Notes under the pieces: model-generated
What the model saw: the letters and a program-made list of their open reading frames with translations, nothing else
Database searches by the model: none
What the model was told of the DNA's origin: nothing
Shown here: piece by piece, positions 34,227-45,660 of the stretch
How the letters are laid out: every line of letters starts with the position of its first letter
Position numbering within the stretch: the stretch's first letter is position 1
DNA from: Taudactylus pleione
Lineage: Eukaryota > Chordata > Amphibia > Anura > Myobatrachidae
DNA length: 64,000 nt
Reading direction: 5' to 3'
Assembly (NCBI GenBank): GCA_031769625.1
Contig: JAUIMM010000016.1
Location: 12,249,501 to 12,313,500 of the forward strand
Program-made: the position numbers and the translations under genes

Positions 34227-35301
34227 ATACACAATGATGATACAGCCAGCGTTTTCAGTTCCACTGAGTTTGCTTTCTCCCATAGACAACAACTGGAAAC
34301 TGTGAAATCTAAACTCTGCTTTGGCCACTCACATGACATATTAAAGCTGGGAGTGTGCACAGTTACAATTTCTTGCCTGATGTGGTCTATGGCCCAGTGA
34401 AGCTTTGAAAGGCAGGTGGGGCTATTGTTTCCCAATGGTTATAAAATATAAATCTCACTGTCTTAGTTGCACCACATTTCGGTATATCATATATATTGCA
34501 TAAACCAAACAAATGCCATATACAAATTAGTAAATCAGTATTGAAGATCTGTAATAAACTCTTTATCAGTTACATTTTACACATAGACCTCCTCTTAATA
34601 CTTTATCAAAACGTATCCAATAATTAAAGGCACAGACAACAAAAGTTGGCATTTAAAATTAAGTTAAAATTTATTTTGACAGGTCAAACTAAAAATTAAG
34701 TTATTCTGATGATATTATAAAGTAATGTTAAAGTTAGTATGGTGACGGACCAAGAACGGATGACAAACAAGACAACAAACACAATCATACAATTCAAATG
34801 TTGGTGTTCAACTCTTCATAAATCAATAACAAACCCAGACAGACTTGTGTTAATTCCCGGAAGGGACATTTATTTGGCCGTCACATCATATAAAGGAGAG
34901 TGCACCCACTAAAAGATAAACAAATGCAAATGGTGCAGTCGTTCAACCACCATTGAACAATGCAAAACAAACATACTAACACAAAAAATTAGGGAGGGTG
35001 GGATTTCCAGAAGAAAAAGTGGAGAAACCACTAACTGAAAACAGCTTATCAATCACCTAAAAACCCATCCCTTCACCTAACTGGTTAAAAATCCAATCAA
35101 TCATTTACCAAACAAATCCTTGAAAGAGCAACACCAGAAACAGTCTTAAAATGAAAAGCTCATAGGGGTTTAATTTTGCTCAGCCAGATCCCTGGCTTGT
35201 GCTTCAATGAAAATCATATTTTGATAATATTAAAGCAGATCAATTTTATTTATTGAAATATTAGGAACCTTCTTTAATTAAAATAAATTATTTGCTTTCA
35301 G
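34227..35301. other. Intron; LTR-like stretch on minus strand (tentative)
   Basis: On the minus strand 35140-34736 reads like an LTR end: CCAAATAAATGTCCCTTCC (with AATAAA), then ACAAGTCTGTCTGGGTTTG, ending TCCGTCACCA. There is no internal retroelement sequence beside it, so at most a solo LTR. The rest of the stretch shows nothing. Confidence 0.35.
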
Positions 35302-35408
35302 GTGGTTTAAAGTTTTTTGCTACAGATAGTTTTGATGCAAATGGTTTAATCGATGCCTTCAGCTCAATCCCATCTGGAACTGGGGATGACAGTAAGCAGT
35401 CTATTCAG
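35302..35408 (+). CDS. clca1-like: CLCA exon 5 of window: end of VWA domain
   Basis: The acceptor is TGCTTTCAG and the donor GTGTAGT; 107 nt, entering in phase 1 and leaving in phase 0. The joined peptide reads TGGLKFFATDSFDANGLIDAF, then SSIPSGTGDDSKQSIQ. This is the end of the VWA domain and the start of the linker typical of CLCA proteins. It is too short to stand out alone, but both reading frame and family sequence fit its neighbours. Confidence 0.94.
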
Positions 35409-35769
35409 GTGTAGTATTCAACTTATTTCTTCTGATAGACATGGTTATGTAAAATGTATAAGATTTTATTAGTTACAATAATTTGCTAATAATGTGCTTT
35501 CTGGTAATGTAATAATTGTTATAAATGTTAACACATCTAGCAAAACCCATGCAAAAGGCAATCTATGCCAGGTAATGTCAGGAACGTGGTACTAGGTGCC
35601 AATCGCCTCCAAATGCACTACCTTAAATGACCCCCTTCATTCCGCCCAAGCATGGGAGGGAGATGTGAGTGCTTCTGCCAGTTGCTGCTCCTCTGAGTTG
35701 TGACATTCTAGTAGTGTGGTACTGCATTGTGAAATCTAGTAAATTTACACTTTTAGGGGCATATTTATT

Positions 35770-35935
35770 CTAGAGTCATGCAATAGGTCGTCACCAAATG
35801 GTTGACAGGACAAAGGTTGACAGGTCAAAAAGTCGACTGACAAATAGTCAACAGTACAAAATGTCAACATGGACAAATTGTCGATGCAGAAATGGTCGAC
35901 ATTTGTTTATTACATTTTTTAAGGTTAGGGTTAGC
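35770..35935. repeat. GTCGAC-rich short repeat
   Basis: A run of GTTGACAGG, GTCGACTGAC, AGTCAACAG, ATGTCAACATGG and GTCGACATTTG words, each about 12-20 bases apart, resembling the cluster near 16900. It looks like one end of a short DNA element whose ends repeat sub-terminal words. Confidence 0.5.
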
Positions 35936-36009
35936 AGGGTCGAAACTAGGATTTTTGTCATCCGGAGCAAGGCCATCAGTTGGCGGCCCCCCAAAAAATA
36001 CAACAGAGG

Positions 36010-36480
36010 ATTAAAAGGGTGTGTGGTTTTGTGACACAGTAATGCCCCTTATAACACATTCTTCCACAGTAAATGTCCCTTACAACACATTATGCAACAC
36101 AGTAATGCTCCTTACAACACATTCTTCCACAGTAATGCCCCTTACAACACATTATGCCACAGTAATGCCCCTTATACATTAAGCCACAGTAATGCTCTTT
36201 ATTCATTAAGCCACAGTAATGCTCCTTATACATTTATACCACAGTAATGCCCCTTATACATTAATGCCACAGTAATGCCCCATATACATTATTCCACAGT
36301 AAGGCCCTTTTGATATTCATTGTATCTCATTGAATGTAACACTCTGTTCTCACAGTGCCAATACATCCGTGCCTCTCATTGCACACTATCTGCTGTTCCC
36401 ACAGTGCCAACACATCTGTGCCTTTCATTGCATACTATATGCTGTTCCCACAGTGCCAGCACATAAGTATATCATTACAT
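36010..36480. repeat. Minisatellite, CACAGTAATGCCCCTTA units
   Basis: About ten units of 25-31 bp built on CACAGTAATGCCCCTTACAA, then three longer units built on CACAGTGCCAACACATCTGTGCC. The array lies inside a larger unclassified repeat that begins near 35938 (CAGGGTCGAAACTAGG) and ends near 36838 (GGTGGTGCCAGGCCTG). Confidence 0.8.
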
Positions 36481-36839
36481 GCTTTGCACTTTCCAAACAG
36501 TTCCAGCACCTCTACAAACCCTATTGCATGCTAAGGAGATATCTGCTGCAGTTCCTCTATGGTACATTTGAGGAATAAATAATATTTGTGGGTATATCCC
36601 ACAAACATTATTTGATAAATAGGCCAATTACACATGCCTGTCTTCACTGATATCAGAATTTGAGGAAGTGGTAGAAGGTTACATTTAAAACCCCAGGGTG
36701 GCTGGCACTCAGGAACTCCTCAGGAAAAAAAAAAAAAAAAGTCCCACATCTGTGTTTTGGGAGCTAAAAAATGTTGTTGCTCTAGGCAATCACTTTAATT
36801 CACTTTACTTCACCTAATGGTGGTGCCAGGCCTGGTAAA

Positions 36840-37554
36840 TTACATTTTGAACAAATTTTATGTTTGTGAGACAGTTTAAATGAAAAAAAAAAGAACATTC
36901 AGAAGCGCTCATTAACTAAATGTGTATTTAATTGTACATTTTTTACAGAACCTTAGTAACAAATCAGACACTTGAGTTTACAGTGGTGAACTGCAAACAT
37001 TACACCAAAATGCAATGCCAGTAAATAAACCCTAGAGATTGTTTTTTATGTTACTAACATACTTCTAAATGGAAGCACTGCTTTTCTGTTGTTTGCATGG
37101 GGAATTAATCCAGAATAAAATACTAGTTTAGGACACATGGGCAAACATACACATTTTTTAAAGGCAAGCTTCCTAACAGGTAGTCATTAGATTAACCTGT
37201 CAAATTCAACAGTTCACTTCCTGCAGGCCCATGTAACAGTTGAACCCAACCAACTGATTATTCATCACAACTTCTTGTTGTAATGAATTATATAAGTATA
37301 ATTATATATGTACTGTATAATTCTGAAGATTGCAGCTGTACAATATCAACCCTGTACACTCACTATAAACAACAGCTTGGGGGACCCGTAATGCATCTAG
37401 GAACCATTTTGTTTGTTTTGTGACCTCCACAACCCAATAGCTGAAATCAGTCTTCTAAGTCAGTTTGCTTAAAGAGGAAATGATGTCATTTAAGTATTTG
37501 TAAAAAGTTCTTCTTGCATAGGTCCTGTATATGTCTGCACTATGTATGGTTTGC
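36840..37554. other. Intron, no recognised feature
   Basis: AT-rich intron; nothing recognised besides a TATAATTATATATG-type stretch near 37290. Confidence 0.5.
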
Positions 37555-37745
37555 CCTACTGCAGCATCTAATAGTTTACTGTGATCGCTGGCCCTGTATA
37601 TGTCTGAAATGTTATACTTCACTTTGTATGAGGCAGAGACTATAGCTTATCAAGTGCCGATTATGCCCTCTTCATGGGCTGGCCACACTCATTCTATAGT
37701 CAAGCATTTGGAAACTCCTTTCTAGAAATCTTCTGTTTGCCCCTG
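37555..37745. mobile_element. Partial copy of the GGCAAAYGCAGG element
   Basis: GCAGCATCTAATAGTTTACTG, TCTTCATGGGCTGGCCACAC and GTCAAGCATTTGGAAACTCC match the right third of the element at 20080-20655 in the same orientation. The left part is absent. Confidence 0.7.
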
Positions 37746-38109
37746 CCCTGTGTCATGATGAGAGGCAGAGCGATATACTATATATCTATATGCAGTAGTG
37801 ATCAAAAGTCTTTTGACAAATAGTTTTCTATAAATTTCATTATTGTTCCCCAATGTCCACAAATGCTGCTTATCATTTTATAAACTTAGTTCAAAATAAC
37901 AAAAATTGGTAACAAAATTGGTCACTGCACACTCATTGTATGTATGATAATAAAGAATAATATTGTGAGGCTCAAAAGTGTTTTGACAGCTCTGTAACAA
38001 AAAACACAAAATGTGCTATTTAATAACAACAGCACTAGTACTTTGTTGCATATATTCAACAAGATTAAATGTTCCTGAGGAATATATATCCATTTCCTTT
38101 GGAAAGCAC

Positions 38110-38212
38110 AGAAAAATGTGTCCTGGTTTGAGTACTCTTGGGTCTTTACATGCCTGTCTAGCTCTTCCCACAAGTACTCAATGGGATTTAGGTCGGAACT
38201 TTGACTTGTCAC
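38110..38212 (-). pseudogene. Tc1 transposase C-terminal fragment
   Basis: TSQSSDLNPIEYLWEELDRH carries the last acidic residue of the DD34E triad in the family sequence SPDLNPIE..W. The aspartate block before it (38285-38300 region) is frame-shifted. Confidence 0.88.
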
Positions 38213-38593
38213 TCCAGTACATTGGTTTTATTTTTGTGGAAATAGTCCTAAATCATTTTGGAACAGTGTTTGGGATTGTGGTCTTGTTGGAAGATCCATT
38301 TTCAGGGCATGTTCTGTTTATCTAGGTTTTCTCAGTAAACAAAGTGATCCATGATACTCTCTGCATGGTGTAGAGGACTAACACCCTTGTTAGAGAAGAA
38401 CTCTTAAAACATGATTGCTACCCCACCATGTTTCACAGTGGGTATCTAGTACCTTGCATTGTAGCTTTTTGATTTTTAGGGTGATGGACATACTATATTC
38501 CATCAGAGAACTCCAGGTCAAATTTGCTCTTGTCACTCCATAACACCTTGGACCAATCAACGGTCATCCTTGGCAAAAGCAATTTTCACTCTC

Positions 38594-38848
38594 TTATTCT
38601 TGGTGACCAAGTAAGCCATTATTCTTCATTAAACATTTTACAGTTGAAACAATGACATTTACTTTATAGTTTTCCTGTAAAGTTTGGGCTATTTCCCACT
38701 CAGACTTGCAGGGATCAGCTACCAACTTATTTCTAATTATTCTGTCCAACCTGGTTGTGGTTTTCCTGGGGCAGCCTTGTTGTTGACCCGGACCTTTAGG
38801 AGACAATTCCAAACACTGATTGATGCGAGATGATAAAATTACGTACAA
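38594..38848 (-). pseudogene. Tc1 transposase N-terminal fragment
   Basis: The fragment ELSPKGPGQQQGCPRKTTTR then NKLVADPCKSEWEIAQTL matches the paired-like DNA-binding region of Tc1 transposases, including the GRPRKT-like hook between the two helix-turn-helix parts. It is followed by VSTVKCLMKNNGLLG, the usual end of that domain. Confidence 0.88.
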
Positions 38849-39300
38849 TGCTTGCTTGACTAAGTCTCTGCCCTAGAGCTGGTTTTTACAGTCTTCCTCA
38901 CATTTGTTGAGGATTATTTTCTGCCTGCCCTCAGAATACCTATCTAGGAAAGCCATAAAACAGTCTGTAATTAATATAACAAATGTTCAATAGAGACATA
39001 ACTTACAAACATAGATGGCAAGGTATTTTCCGGATCAAAAACATTTTCCCATTATCCCTGTACTGAGGGTAAATGTGTGTACTTCTGATATACTTTTGTT
39101 TGTCAATTCAGATAATCTCAACTAATGTCAACACTAACCACAAAAAACAACCGGTCAAAGACTTTTGAGCTGCACTGTAGATGCATGTAAGATCCGACAT
39201 GGCTCTAACAAATACTATTGTTTAAGGCAATAATGGAGTGAGTCAGATGTTCACAGAGTTAATTCTGCCATCTTTCAATGGTCCATGTATTGCCAACAGA

Positions 39301-39883
39301 GGGCTCGATTCAAACCTCTTCGCTCCCAGAGTATGCAAATTTGGCAAAGTGACAGCAAGGCAGGTGATCGCACGGCAAGGCATAAGCACACCCACTATGT
39401 CTTGGCGTGCGATCGCTTTGTGTATACAGATGCCCACCAGCCTGTCTTAAGATGCCCACTTGCGCACGTCATCTGCAGGAAGTGTATGCAACCATCTGTA
39501 CATTAAGTATTACCGGATGCATTCGCAGTGCTTGAGGTTGACTATACCCTACAGCAAGCACAGCGAGCACTTCAGTGTAAAATTCAACCAGGTGACGTGT
39601 ACTATGATGCTGCCTGTTAATTATGCACTTCTCTGAAATGGCGTTAAGACACTCAGGCACGCCTGCGTATTCACCTCCACTCCACCGTTTCTAGTTCCCT
39701 GCCCCTGTCACCACCCACAAACAGCTTGTCCTGTCACTCATTTAGCTGGGCTGTCAATGCTCGATGAGCATACGCTTCCCGATTGCTCTGACAAGTTCGC
39801 ACACTGCGATGCATATGCACACATTGCGAACCATCACCAGCAATGAGTGAACGCTTCTTAGAGAGCAGGTCTGAATCAGGTCC
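39301..39883. mobile_element. Short inverted-repeat element, GGGCTCGATTC ends, 3-bp duplication
   Basis: It starts GGGCTCGATTCAAACC and ends CTGAATCAGGTCC, with AGA on both sides (39298-39300 and 39884-39886). The interior has GCGATCGC-type words and CGCACGGCAAGG. Same end type as the elements at 1062, 42199 and 52140. Short open frames across it are chance. Confidence 0.82.
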
Positions 39884-40174
39884 AGAGTCAGGTCAGTCCC
39901 TACATGGTCTTAGGCAACATACTAGTTTGGAACCTGTCTCTTGTAATTCATTCATTCAGCATATAATAAATATTCTGTATATAATAAATATGCAAATAAC
40001 TGATACCTTAAAAGTTACTTAATTTTCGCATGATTTTGACTTGATTAATAGGCCCCTCAGTCACTTATCACAGTCTTCACAATCTGTTAATATGGAGTGA
40101 AAGGTAAATTAGATAACTTAAGTAGAAGGAAGGATAATTAACACTCTGGGGTAGGAAACGAAATATTGTAAATT

Positions 40175-40689
40175 GGTCTTGATTCAGCACGGATCACTAC
40201 TGTGATCGCAGCTGTGTAATTGCACACAATGAATCTGCAAAAATATGCTAAAGTCTTCCACCGCTCAGCCAGCATAGAGATGCCCACTACTGCCTTCTCA
40301 CATCCGTAATACCACACAGTCCTTCGTATACATCGGTAACATCAGAGAACATCGGCCCCTCATGCACAATTACAGCAGGTCTGACCTGTCTCAGAAATTG
40401 CAAGTCTCGTCACACGCAGTAAGTACTCAAGCTGCGTAGGCAGTCGCTAATCGCAGTGACTAATTTATGAATGCCCATACAGTGGCTTTCAAATGGACAG
40501 GCACGCCTACGTTTCTGCAACCACTCCCCCATCACCAGCCCCAAATGCTCACAGCCTGTCACTAATTCTGCAATTCCACAGTGCATCCATAATCGCAGTG
40601 CGATTACCGCTCTCGTGCATTACAGTGTACACAACAACCAGGCGATCTGCGTAGCCGGATGCATTTTCGATCCATGCCGATTCAGGCCC
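40175..40689. mobile_element. Short inverted-repeat element, GGTCTTGATTCAGC ... GATTCAGGCCC
   Basis: The end pair matches the GGGCCTGATTCAG family. Flanks ATT and ATA agree at two of three positions. The interior resembles 39301-39883 (TGCATCC, ACGCCTACGTTTCTGCAACC, CCCCATCACCAGCCCC). Confidence 0.7.
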
Positions 40690-40928
40690 ATATGCCGCTA
40701 ACAATGTATGTTCAGTGAAGCATTAAATAATTTGGAATCACATAGTAATTCTGTAAAAATCACTGTAAGAAAAACCTATGTCTTCTGTGGTGTTATGCAT
40801 TGTTAGGGAAAATCACTATATATTCAATTTTGCAATGATTTTTTTCAATATGCAAAGAAATATTAGTTTTAAAACCTCCAAAACTACATATGGATTTGCT
40901 CATAAGTACATTTATTACCTCAATACAG

Positions 40929-41150
40929 CTGGAGAGCACTGCAGCAACACTTGCAACATCACAATGTTTGAATGGCACAGTATTCATTGATCAAACAGTG
41001 GGCAACGAAACATTCTTCCTAGTCACTTGGCAATCTTCACTCCCAAGTATAACCTTGCAGGATCCAAAAGGAAGACTGTATACTTCAAAAGATTTTACTG
41101 ATGACATGACCACCAAATCCTCTAGACTTCAAATTCCAGGAACTGCTGAG
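40929..41150 (+). CDS. clca1-like: CLCA exon 6 of window: beta-sandwich region, first part
   Basis: The acceptor is TCAATACAG with a weak pyrimidine tract, and the donor is GTAAATT; 74 codons, phase 0 on both sides. The peptide begins LESTAATLATSQCLNGTVF, continues VGNETFFLVTWQSSLPSI and ends SSRLQIPGTAE. NGT and NET are possible glycosylation sites and are at family-typical places. The region follows the VWA domain in all CLCA proteins; its exact role is not clear. Confidence 0.95.
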
Positions 41151-41496
41151 GTAAATTATTTTCTGTTAAAAACGATCTGTCGTATTTTGTGAGTTGTTTT
41201 ACTGTTAAACAGCTATAAGGCCGAACAGGCCTGAGAATGATAAATGACATTGTTTGGATTTGTTATCTTTGCAGTATGATTAGCATTGTTTTACTATTCG
41301 GTGAGTGTAACATGTTAGTCTAGATTCATGGACAGAAGTGGGTTAAGTTTATAGAGTCTCTAGCATGGCTGGATGTTAGCCAATAAGATTAGCAAACTAA
41401 ATATATCTGGAATCCAGCGCTGACTGGAAGCTTTGAAAAAACGGATGCATAAAATAACAATTGACTTTTATTATAATATGACCTTCGATTGGTAAG

Positions 41497-41633
41497 CCTG
41501 GTGTCAGGCTCCCGGCATAGGTCTAATGACAGGTGTCGGGATTTCAACGCCTGTCATTAGTGCCTTGCTGAGATTAAGCAGTCGGGAAGCCGGCGGTCGG
41601 GATTACGTCCGTTGGCTTCACGACTGCTTCCCC
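41497..41633. mobile_element. Partial hAT-type short element (telomere-like family ends)
   Basis: CCGGCATAGGTCTAATGACAG and GGTGTCGGGATTTCAACGCC, GTCGGGAAGCCGGCGGTCGG match the outer parts of copy 2 at 18385. The CCCTAA core is absent and no 8-bp duplication is seen. Confidence 0.6.
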
Positions 41634-42195
41634 AATTCCCTATATTTCCAAAGCTGCTGCGCCTACTGTTGCTGGAAGTTCTGCAGTAAAGTGTGATCAA
41701 TCAGTAACTACAAAACAATTGTATCAGAATGCAATAATAATCCACTTTATATTTAACGAATTAACAAAAAATATTATATTTAATTGTTTTGAGAAACAGT
41801 ATTAGCATTAAATGATCCAGTGCCCTGGGAGTGGCAGACTAGTGATTAGCAATCGCTGATTCCACTTCGATATTCTGAATTGATAAAGAATCATCTTGTC
41901 TGAATCAGAAAATAAGATATATTGCTACATGAGATCTATCATGCTGCTCATGTGCAAGTAGCATTATACTCTAGCTCTGGGGCTGAGGTGTGTATTTAAA
42001 AACTGTGGGGTGGCACTTACATATATCTGTCAAATTTAGAAATCGATCCACCCAATATATATCGCCCAACATACAGTACTGTATATCAGCATGGGTATTG
42101 CATAAAATCATTCAGAAATACTGTATCAATGTTACGGAAGCATCAGGAATCAATGTCCATCCCTTAGACATAGAGAAAGAATCAGAGCTTTTGAC
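41634..42195. other. Intron, no recognised feature
   Basis: AT-rich intron sequence; one 105-codon open frame (41990-42307) reaches into the following element and has no family resemblance. Confidence 0.5.
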
Positions 42196-42198
42196 TGT

Positions 42199-43033
42199 GG
42201 GCCTGATTCAGCAAGGATTGCAACTTGGAATATGCATGCAATCGGCCGATTATTACGCATTGCGCAAGCGCACGCGATTGGGACTGTGCAGACCCATCGC
42301 AGAGTGATTGAGAGGAAGTACCGTTTGTGGGTGGTGACAGAGAGGGAGGGGGGTCAGCAAAACGCAGGCATGCCAGTGCGTTTGGATGCCGCTACAGGGG
42401 CGTGCTTAAATTATTCACTGCAATGACATATGCAGCTTGAGGACTCATAGCATGTGATGAAGTTAGCAATCTCTGAGTAAGGTCAGAGCTTGTGCAAGTG
42501 TGTGTGAGGCTGTGATGGTACTAGATTGTACCGATGTTTTCACAGTCTTGCTAAACCATACTTGCCTACCCTCCCAAAAATTGTGTGCCCCCCGGAAAGG
42601 CAGGCAAGCCTCCCAGGCCCCCCTGCACTTTTCAGATTAAATCCCAACAGCGGAGGGCCAGTGACGGCCCCGCCCCTTGCCTCACAATGCCTTTAATAAT
42701 GGCATTGTGAACAGGGGGTGTAGCCACGATGACACAATCATGATGCCATGCCCCCATGCTCCGCCCCCAAATTTGCATAATTATCTGGACATGCCCCCTC
42801 TTTGCCGTGACCCGCCCCCTGCCTAGAATGCCCGACAGCTCCCTCCCGGAAGGATGGAGTGAAATGTCGGTAAGTATGTGCTAAACATTACAGGTTTGTG
42901 TAAGGCAAAGTGGGCATACTTGTGTAGTGTTGCGGCAGCATAGAGATCACAATTAATTAACATACTATCGTAGTAGAACTGCGTGTATAATCGCAGTTGC
43001 ATTCGCCGTTGCGTTCCTTGCTGGATCAGGCCC
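42199..43033. mobile_element. Short inverted-repeat element with a nested insertion
   Basis: It starts GGGCCTGATTCAGCAAGG and ends CCTTGCTGGATCAGGCCC, an inverted repeat of about 18 bases. TGT lies on both sides (42196-42198 and 43034-43036). It is interrupted by the element at 42557-42878, which brings its own 8-bp duplication. Without that insertion and its duplication it would be about 505 bp, close to the 458 and 583 bp of its relatives. Confidence 0.87.
42557..42878. mobile_element. hAT-type short element, CATACTTGCCTACC ... GGTAAGTATG
   Basis: TGCTAAAC lies on both sides (42549-42556 and 42879-42886), a perfect 8-bp duplication. The ends CATACTTGCC and GGTAAGTATG are inverted repeats. 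Interior has CCCCGCCCC and CCCGCCCCC words, as in the relative at 31494. Confidence 0.88.
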
Positions 43034-43036
43034 TGT

Positions 43037-44235
43037 GTTCACATTTGATACAAGGGTATTGCAGGGTGGAGAGTTTACTGTCTAGGGGAGTGTAGTAAAC
43101 CTAGAAGGTGAACTGGGAAGTGATCTGGAGGAAGGATAGAGGTCATGAGGTAAGATTGTGAACAGTAAAAAAATATGAAAAAGGCCCAAGGCACTGAGGA
43201 TGAAGCAGTTACTATCACCAATATGAAAGTAGTTGTGTAGGTCGCTAAACCAGAAACAATATACAGTTGAAGAATCACATTACTAAAATATGGTAAATTA
43301 AGGAATATGTGGTAGTCAGAAAAAAGCACTGCAGGTTGCCACTGCACTGGATAACTAGGGTGCTGCTCAGACAGTCCGAACGGTAGTATAAATCCCACAG
43401 CACTGTTGGGGACATCATGATGTCTCTTCCCACACAGTGCAGGAGTCAGGAAGATGGGGCAGGGCACGGGTTGCGGCGGCAGGTGAGTATGGCTGGTACT
43501 GCTCCCAGGGCATCCCTTCCTATGCTACAGCACTGGCCACACCGCCCTCCTTACAGCCCTGCCCAGAGATATCACACAGCTCAAGGCAATATATAAATTT
43601 TTATTCATTGCCATTTCTCATCCACCTCCGTGGAAAAAATATATAACCACCTTTAACTCCCTCAGTTATTGCAACTTGATTGCCATTTATCACCATCCTG
43701 GCCAATAAGATGGCTTATGTAGAGCAAGCTCTGGCCAGTGGGCGTGAGAGACCATGTGACTATTACCGCTGTTATTTACATGTACGGCCAGTGAGGAGAC
43801 TTGGTGTGCTTTGATGAAAAGTTTGCATTTTTATGGCTTCAAACATTTGAAAGCCTGCAGGCTGATAGAAAGTCTCATAGGGTGGGGAAGAGAATTGTAG
43901 AGAAAGCGGAGCAGCGAACTTAGGTGCAGGAGTGGGAGGTGGTAATGAGCACAGAGTAGAGGTGACAGATGAAGAGTGGAGAGAATAAGCCCCCATTTTA
44001 ATATGTGGCATACAGTAATACACTACAGATTTGCAGCCTGAACAGAACAGTCAGCACGCATTGTGCATTTTTCAGACAAGTCATTCTCTATTCAATCAAT
44101 TAAGAGGTTCAAATAAAAATGGTCTGGAGCAAAGTTGGAGAGGGAATGCTTGGAGGAAAGAACCCCAGCACTAGAAAGTCTTGCTGGCAGAGAATTTTGG
44201 TGATAAGACAGACAGCTGAGGTTTGGGATGGAATG
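43037..44235. other. Intron, no certain feature
   Basis: A minus-strand open frame of 130 codons (43467-43075) is hydrophobic and rich in F, S and L. It overlaps no exon signal and matches no family I know. I regard it as chance. The rest shows no feature. Confidence 0.45.
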
Positions 44236-44241
44236 GGTATG

Positions 44242-44299
44242 TAATGCCGGCTGTCGGGATGCCTCCTGTCACAATACCGACATCGGTGTTATATCCTGA
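44242..44299. mobile_element. Fragment of hAT-type short element end
   Basis: GGTATGTAATGCCGGCTGTC and CACAATACCGACATCGG match the outer part of the family at 3788 and 33924. It stops where the LTR-like sequence of the gypsy fragment begins. Confidence 0.55.
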
Positions 44300-44548
44300 T
44301 GTACCTTTCTTCATAGCAATGACTCATCAAGTATGCTGTTTATGTAGTTTATTCATTGTAAGTCATACTTGCATTAGTACAGATAGATAAAGACCTCATC
44401 TATCTGGCTGTTCTCCTTTCTCTTACTCCCTCTATATCTCTCCACTTCCTGATCACATGTCCTTCTATGCTGCCGGATCCTTAAAGGTACACTACCTCAT
44501 CTTACTATTACATGACAATGCACAGAAACTATCTATATAGATACTACA
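44300..44548 (-). repeat. LTR of Ty3/gypsy fragment (minus strand)
   Basis: On the minus strand the sequence AAAGGAAGGGGGAGA (a purine tract, 44549-44563) is followed by TGTAGTATCTATATAGATAG, the typical start of a 3' LTR. It would end near GAAGAAAGGTACA. Length about 249 bp. The other LTR is not present. Confidence 0.65.
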
Positions 44549-44726
44549 TCTCCCCCTTCCTTTCATATAATTTTTTTTTTAAATATAAAATTTACGTTCA
44601 GACAAGTAGTGCATTTATAAAATGAAACATATAACAATGTGTTAACAGTATCTGAGCATGAACATTAACCCAATTTACATGAAACTGGAAAACCTTCTAG
44701 AATGGTTACAAGCCATAAAATAAGAG

Positions 44727-45398
44727 TCATATCTGCTCAATAAGCCTAGCAGGAGGTTTAATGACTCTGCCTCTTTTCGTCTGAATATGTGATCCTTCAC
44801 TCAAAGAAACAGTCTCCATGATCGGATCACTTGATGCTGAGGATGGTAAAGGTACTGTGATGACATCCTCTTGACTTGGTCCATCAGAAGATAAAGATGG
44901 AAATATCTTCTTGAAATGGGAAACATTCTTTGTCACTGTTTGATTGTCATTTCCTGCAACAATCATTGTTCCTTTCCTTTTCATTATAGTCAGTGGACTT
45001 GGGTAAAAAGCAGTCATGTCCTTGCGTACCACTTTTTGTTTCACCAGAACACGATCTAGATTTACAGAAGCACCGGAATCTATTAGAAATTCAATGGAAG
45101 TGTTGTCTAGGGTGATGTCAGTTTTTGGACTGACCTTGTTTTTGCCGACTTGATGAATCATGTAGATAAAGCCTTCTGGCATATTATCACTGTCAGATGA
45201 TTCTACAGTTGGAGACGATGTAGAATCCACACAATGCACTGTCTTTCTCCTGGATTTAAATTGCTGTGAAGATTGTTTGGGTGTAGATTTGGTTTCCTTG
45301 GATTTGCAAACAGAGGAAAAGTGATTCAGCTTGCCACATGCAGTGCAAATTTTACCAGTGGCAGGACAGTCTCCTGAATGTGGATAGGAGCATTCCAC
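44727..45398 (-). pseudogene. Ty3/gypsy gag-pol fragment with internal deletion
   Basis: A 223-codon open frame fuses distant parts of a polyprotein. First comes a zinc knuckle, CTACGKLNHFSSVC, and the protease start IEFLIDSGASVN. Right after that comes DRVLVKQKVV, with YPSPLTIMKRKGTMIV and TKNVSHFKKI, which is the integrase C-terminal tail. The frame ends GRVIKPPARLIEQI. Protease remainder, reverse transcriptase, RNase H and integrase core are missing between the two. The frame stays open over the joint, which is notable. The 5' part before the zinc knuckle is lost at the boundary with telomere-like sequence. Confidence 0.85.
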
Positions 45399-45401
45399 AC
45401 C

Positions 45402-45660
45402 TGGTATCCCGACAGGGATTGGGTAAGTACAGTATACTTACCCTCCCCCCTTCTTCCCCCTAACCCTCTCTTCTTGTAACCTAACCCTCCCCACCCTGCA
45501 CTTTAACCCTAACCCTCCCCGTTAGTGCCTACACCTGTTTCCCCCCTTAGAGCCTAAACCTATCCCCTCCCAGTGGTGCCAGACCCTAATTATCCCCCCT
45601 AGGGATACCTAACCCTAACCTCTCCCAAAAAAACTAACACTAACACCACTAACTTACCTC
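45402..45660. mobile_element. Telomere-like core sequence, partial short element
   Basis: It begins GGTATCCCGACAGGGATTGG and continues with CCTAACCCT and CCTAACCCTAACC runs and CCCCCCTTAG spacers as in copy 1 at 3788. The right terminus is not recognisable. It could be the other part of the fragment at 44242, split by the gypsy element; this is an inference. Confidence 0.6.

Larger units (their letters stand above)
37792..39178 (-). mobile_element. Tc1/mariner element, full length, inactive
   Basis: The ends are GCAGTAGTGATCAAAAGTC and, on the minus strand, ACAGTGCAGCTCAAAAGTC, the common Tc1 style. Length about 1.39 kb. Minus-strand transposase remnants appear in order. N-terminal helix-turn-helix: CPRKTTTRLDRIIRNKL. 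First catalytic block: WSDKSKFDLEFSDG. C-terminal block: SSDLNPIEYLWEELDRHV, with the glutamate. Several stops and frame changes separate them. TA target bases are present at the right end but decayed at the left. Confidence 0.9.

Noticed and set aside
34736..35140. Second LTR retrotransposon on the minus strand
   Set aside because: Only LTR-like words are seen (AATAAA and a plausible end); there is no interior, primer site or second LTR, so it is kept as a tentative note only.
43075..43467. 130-codon hydrophobic minus-strand open frame as a membrane protein
   Set aside because: No family resemblance, no splice or promoter context, and composition alone explains the hydrophobicity.
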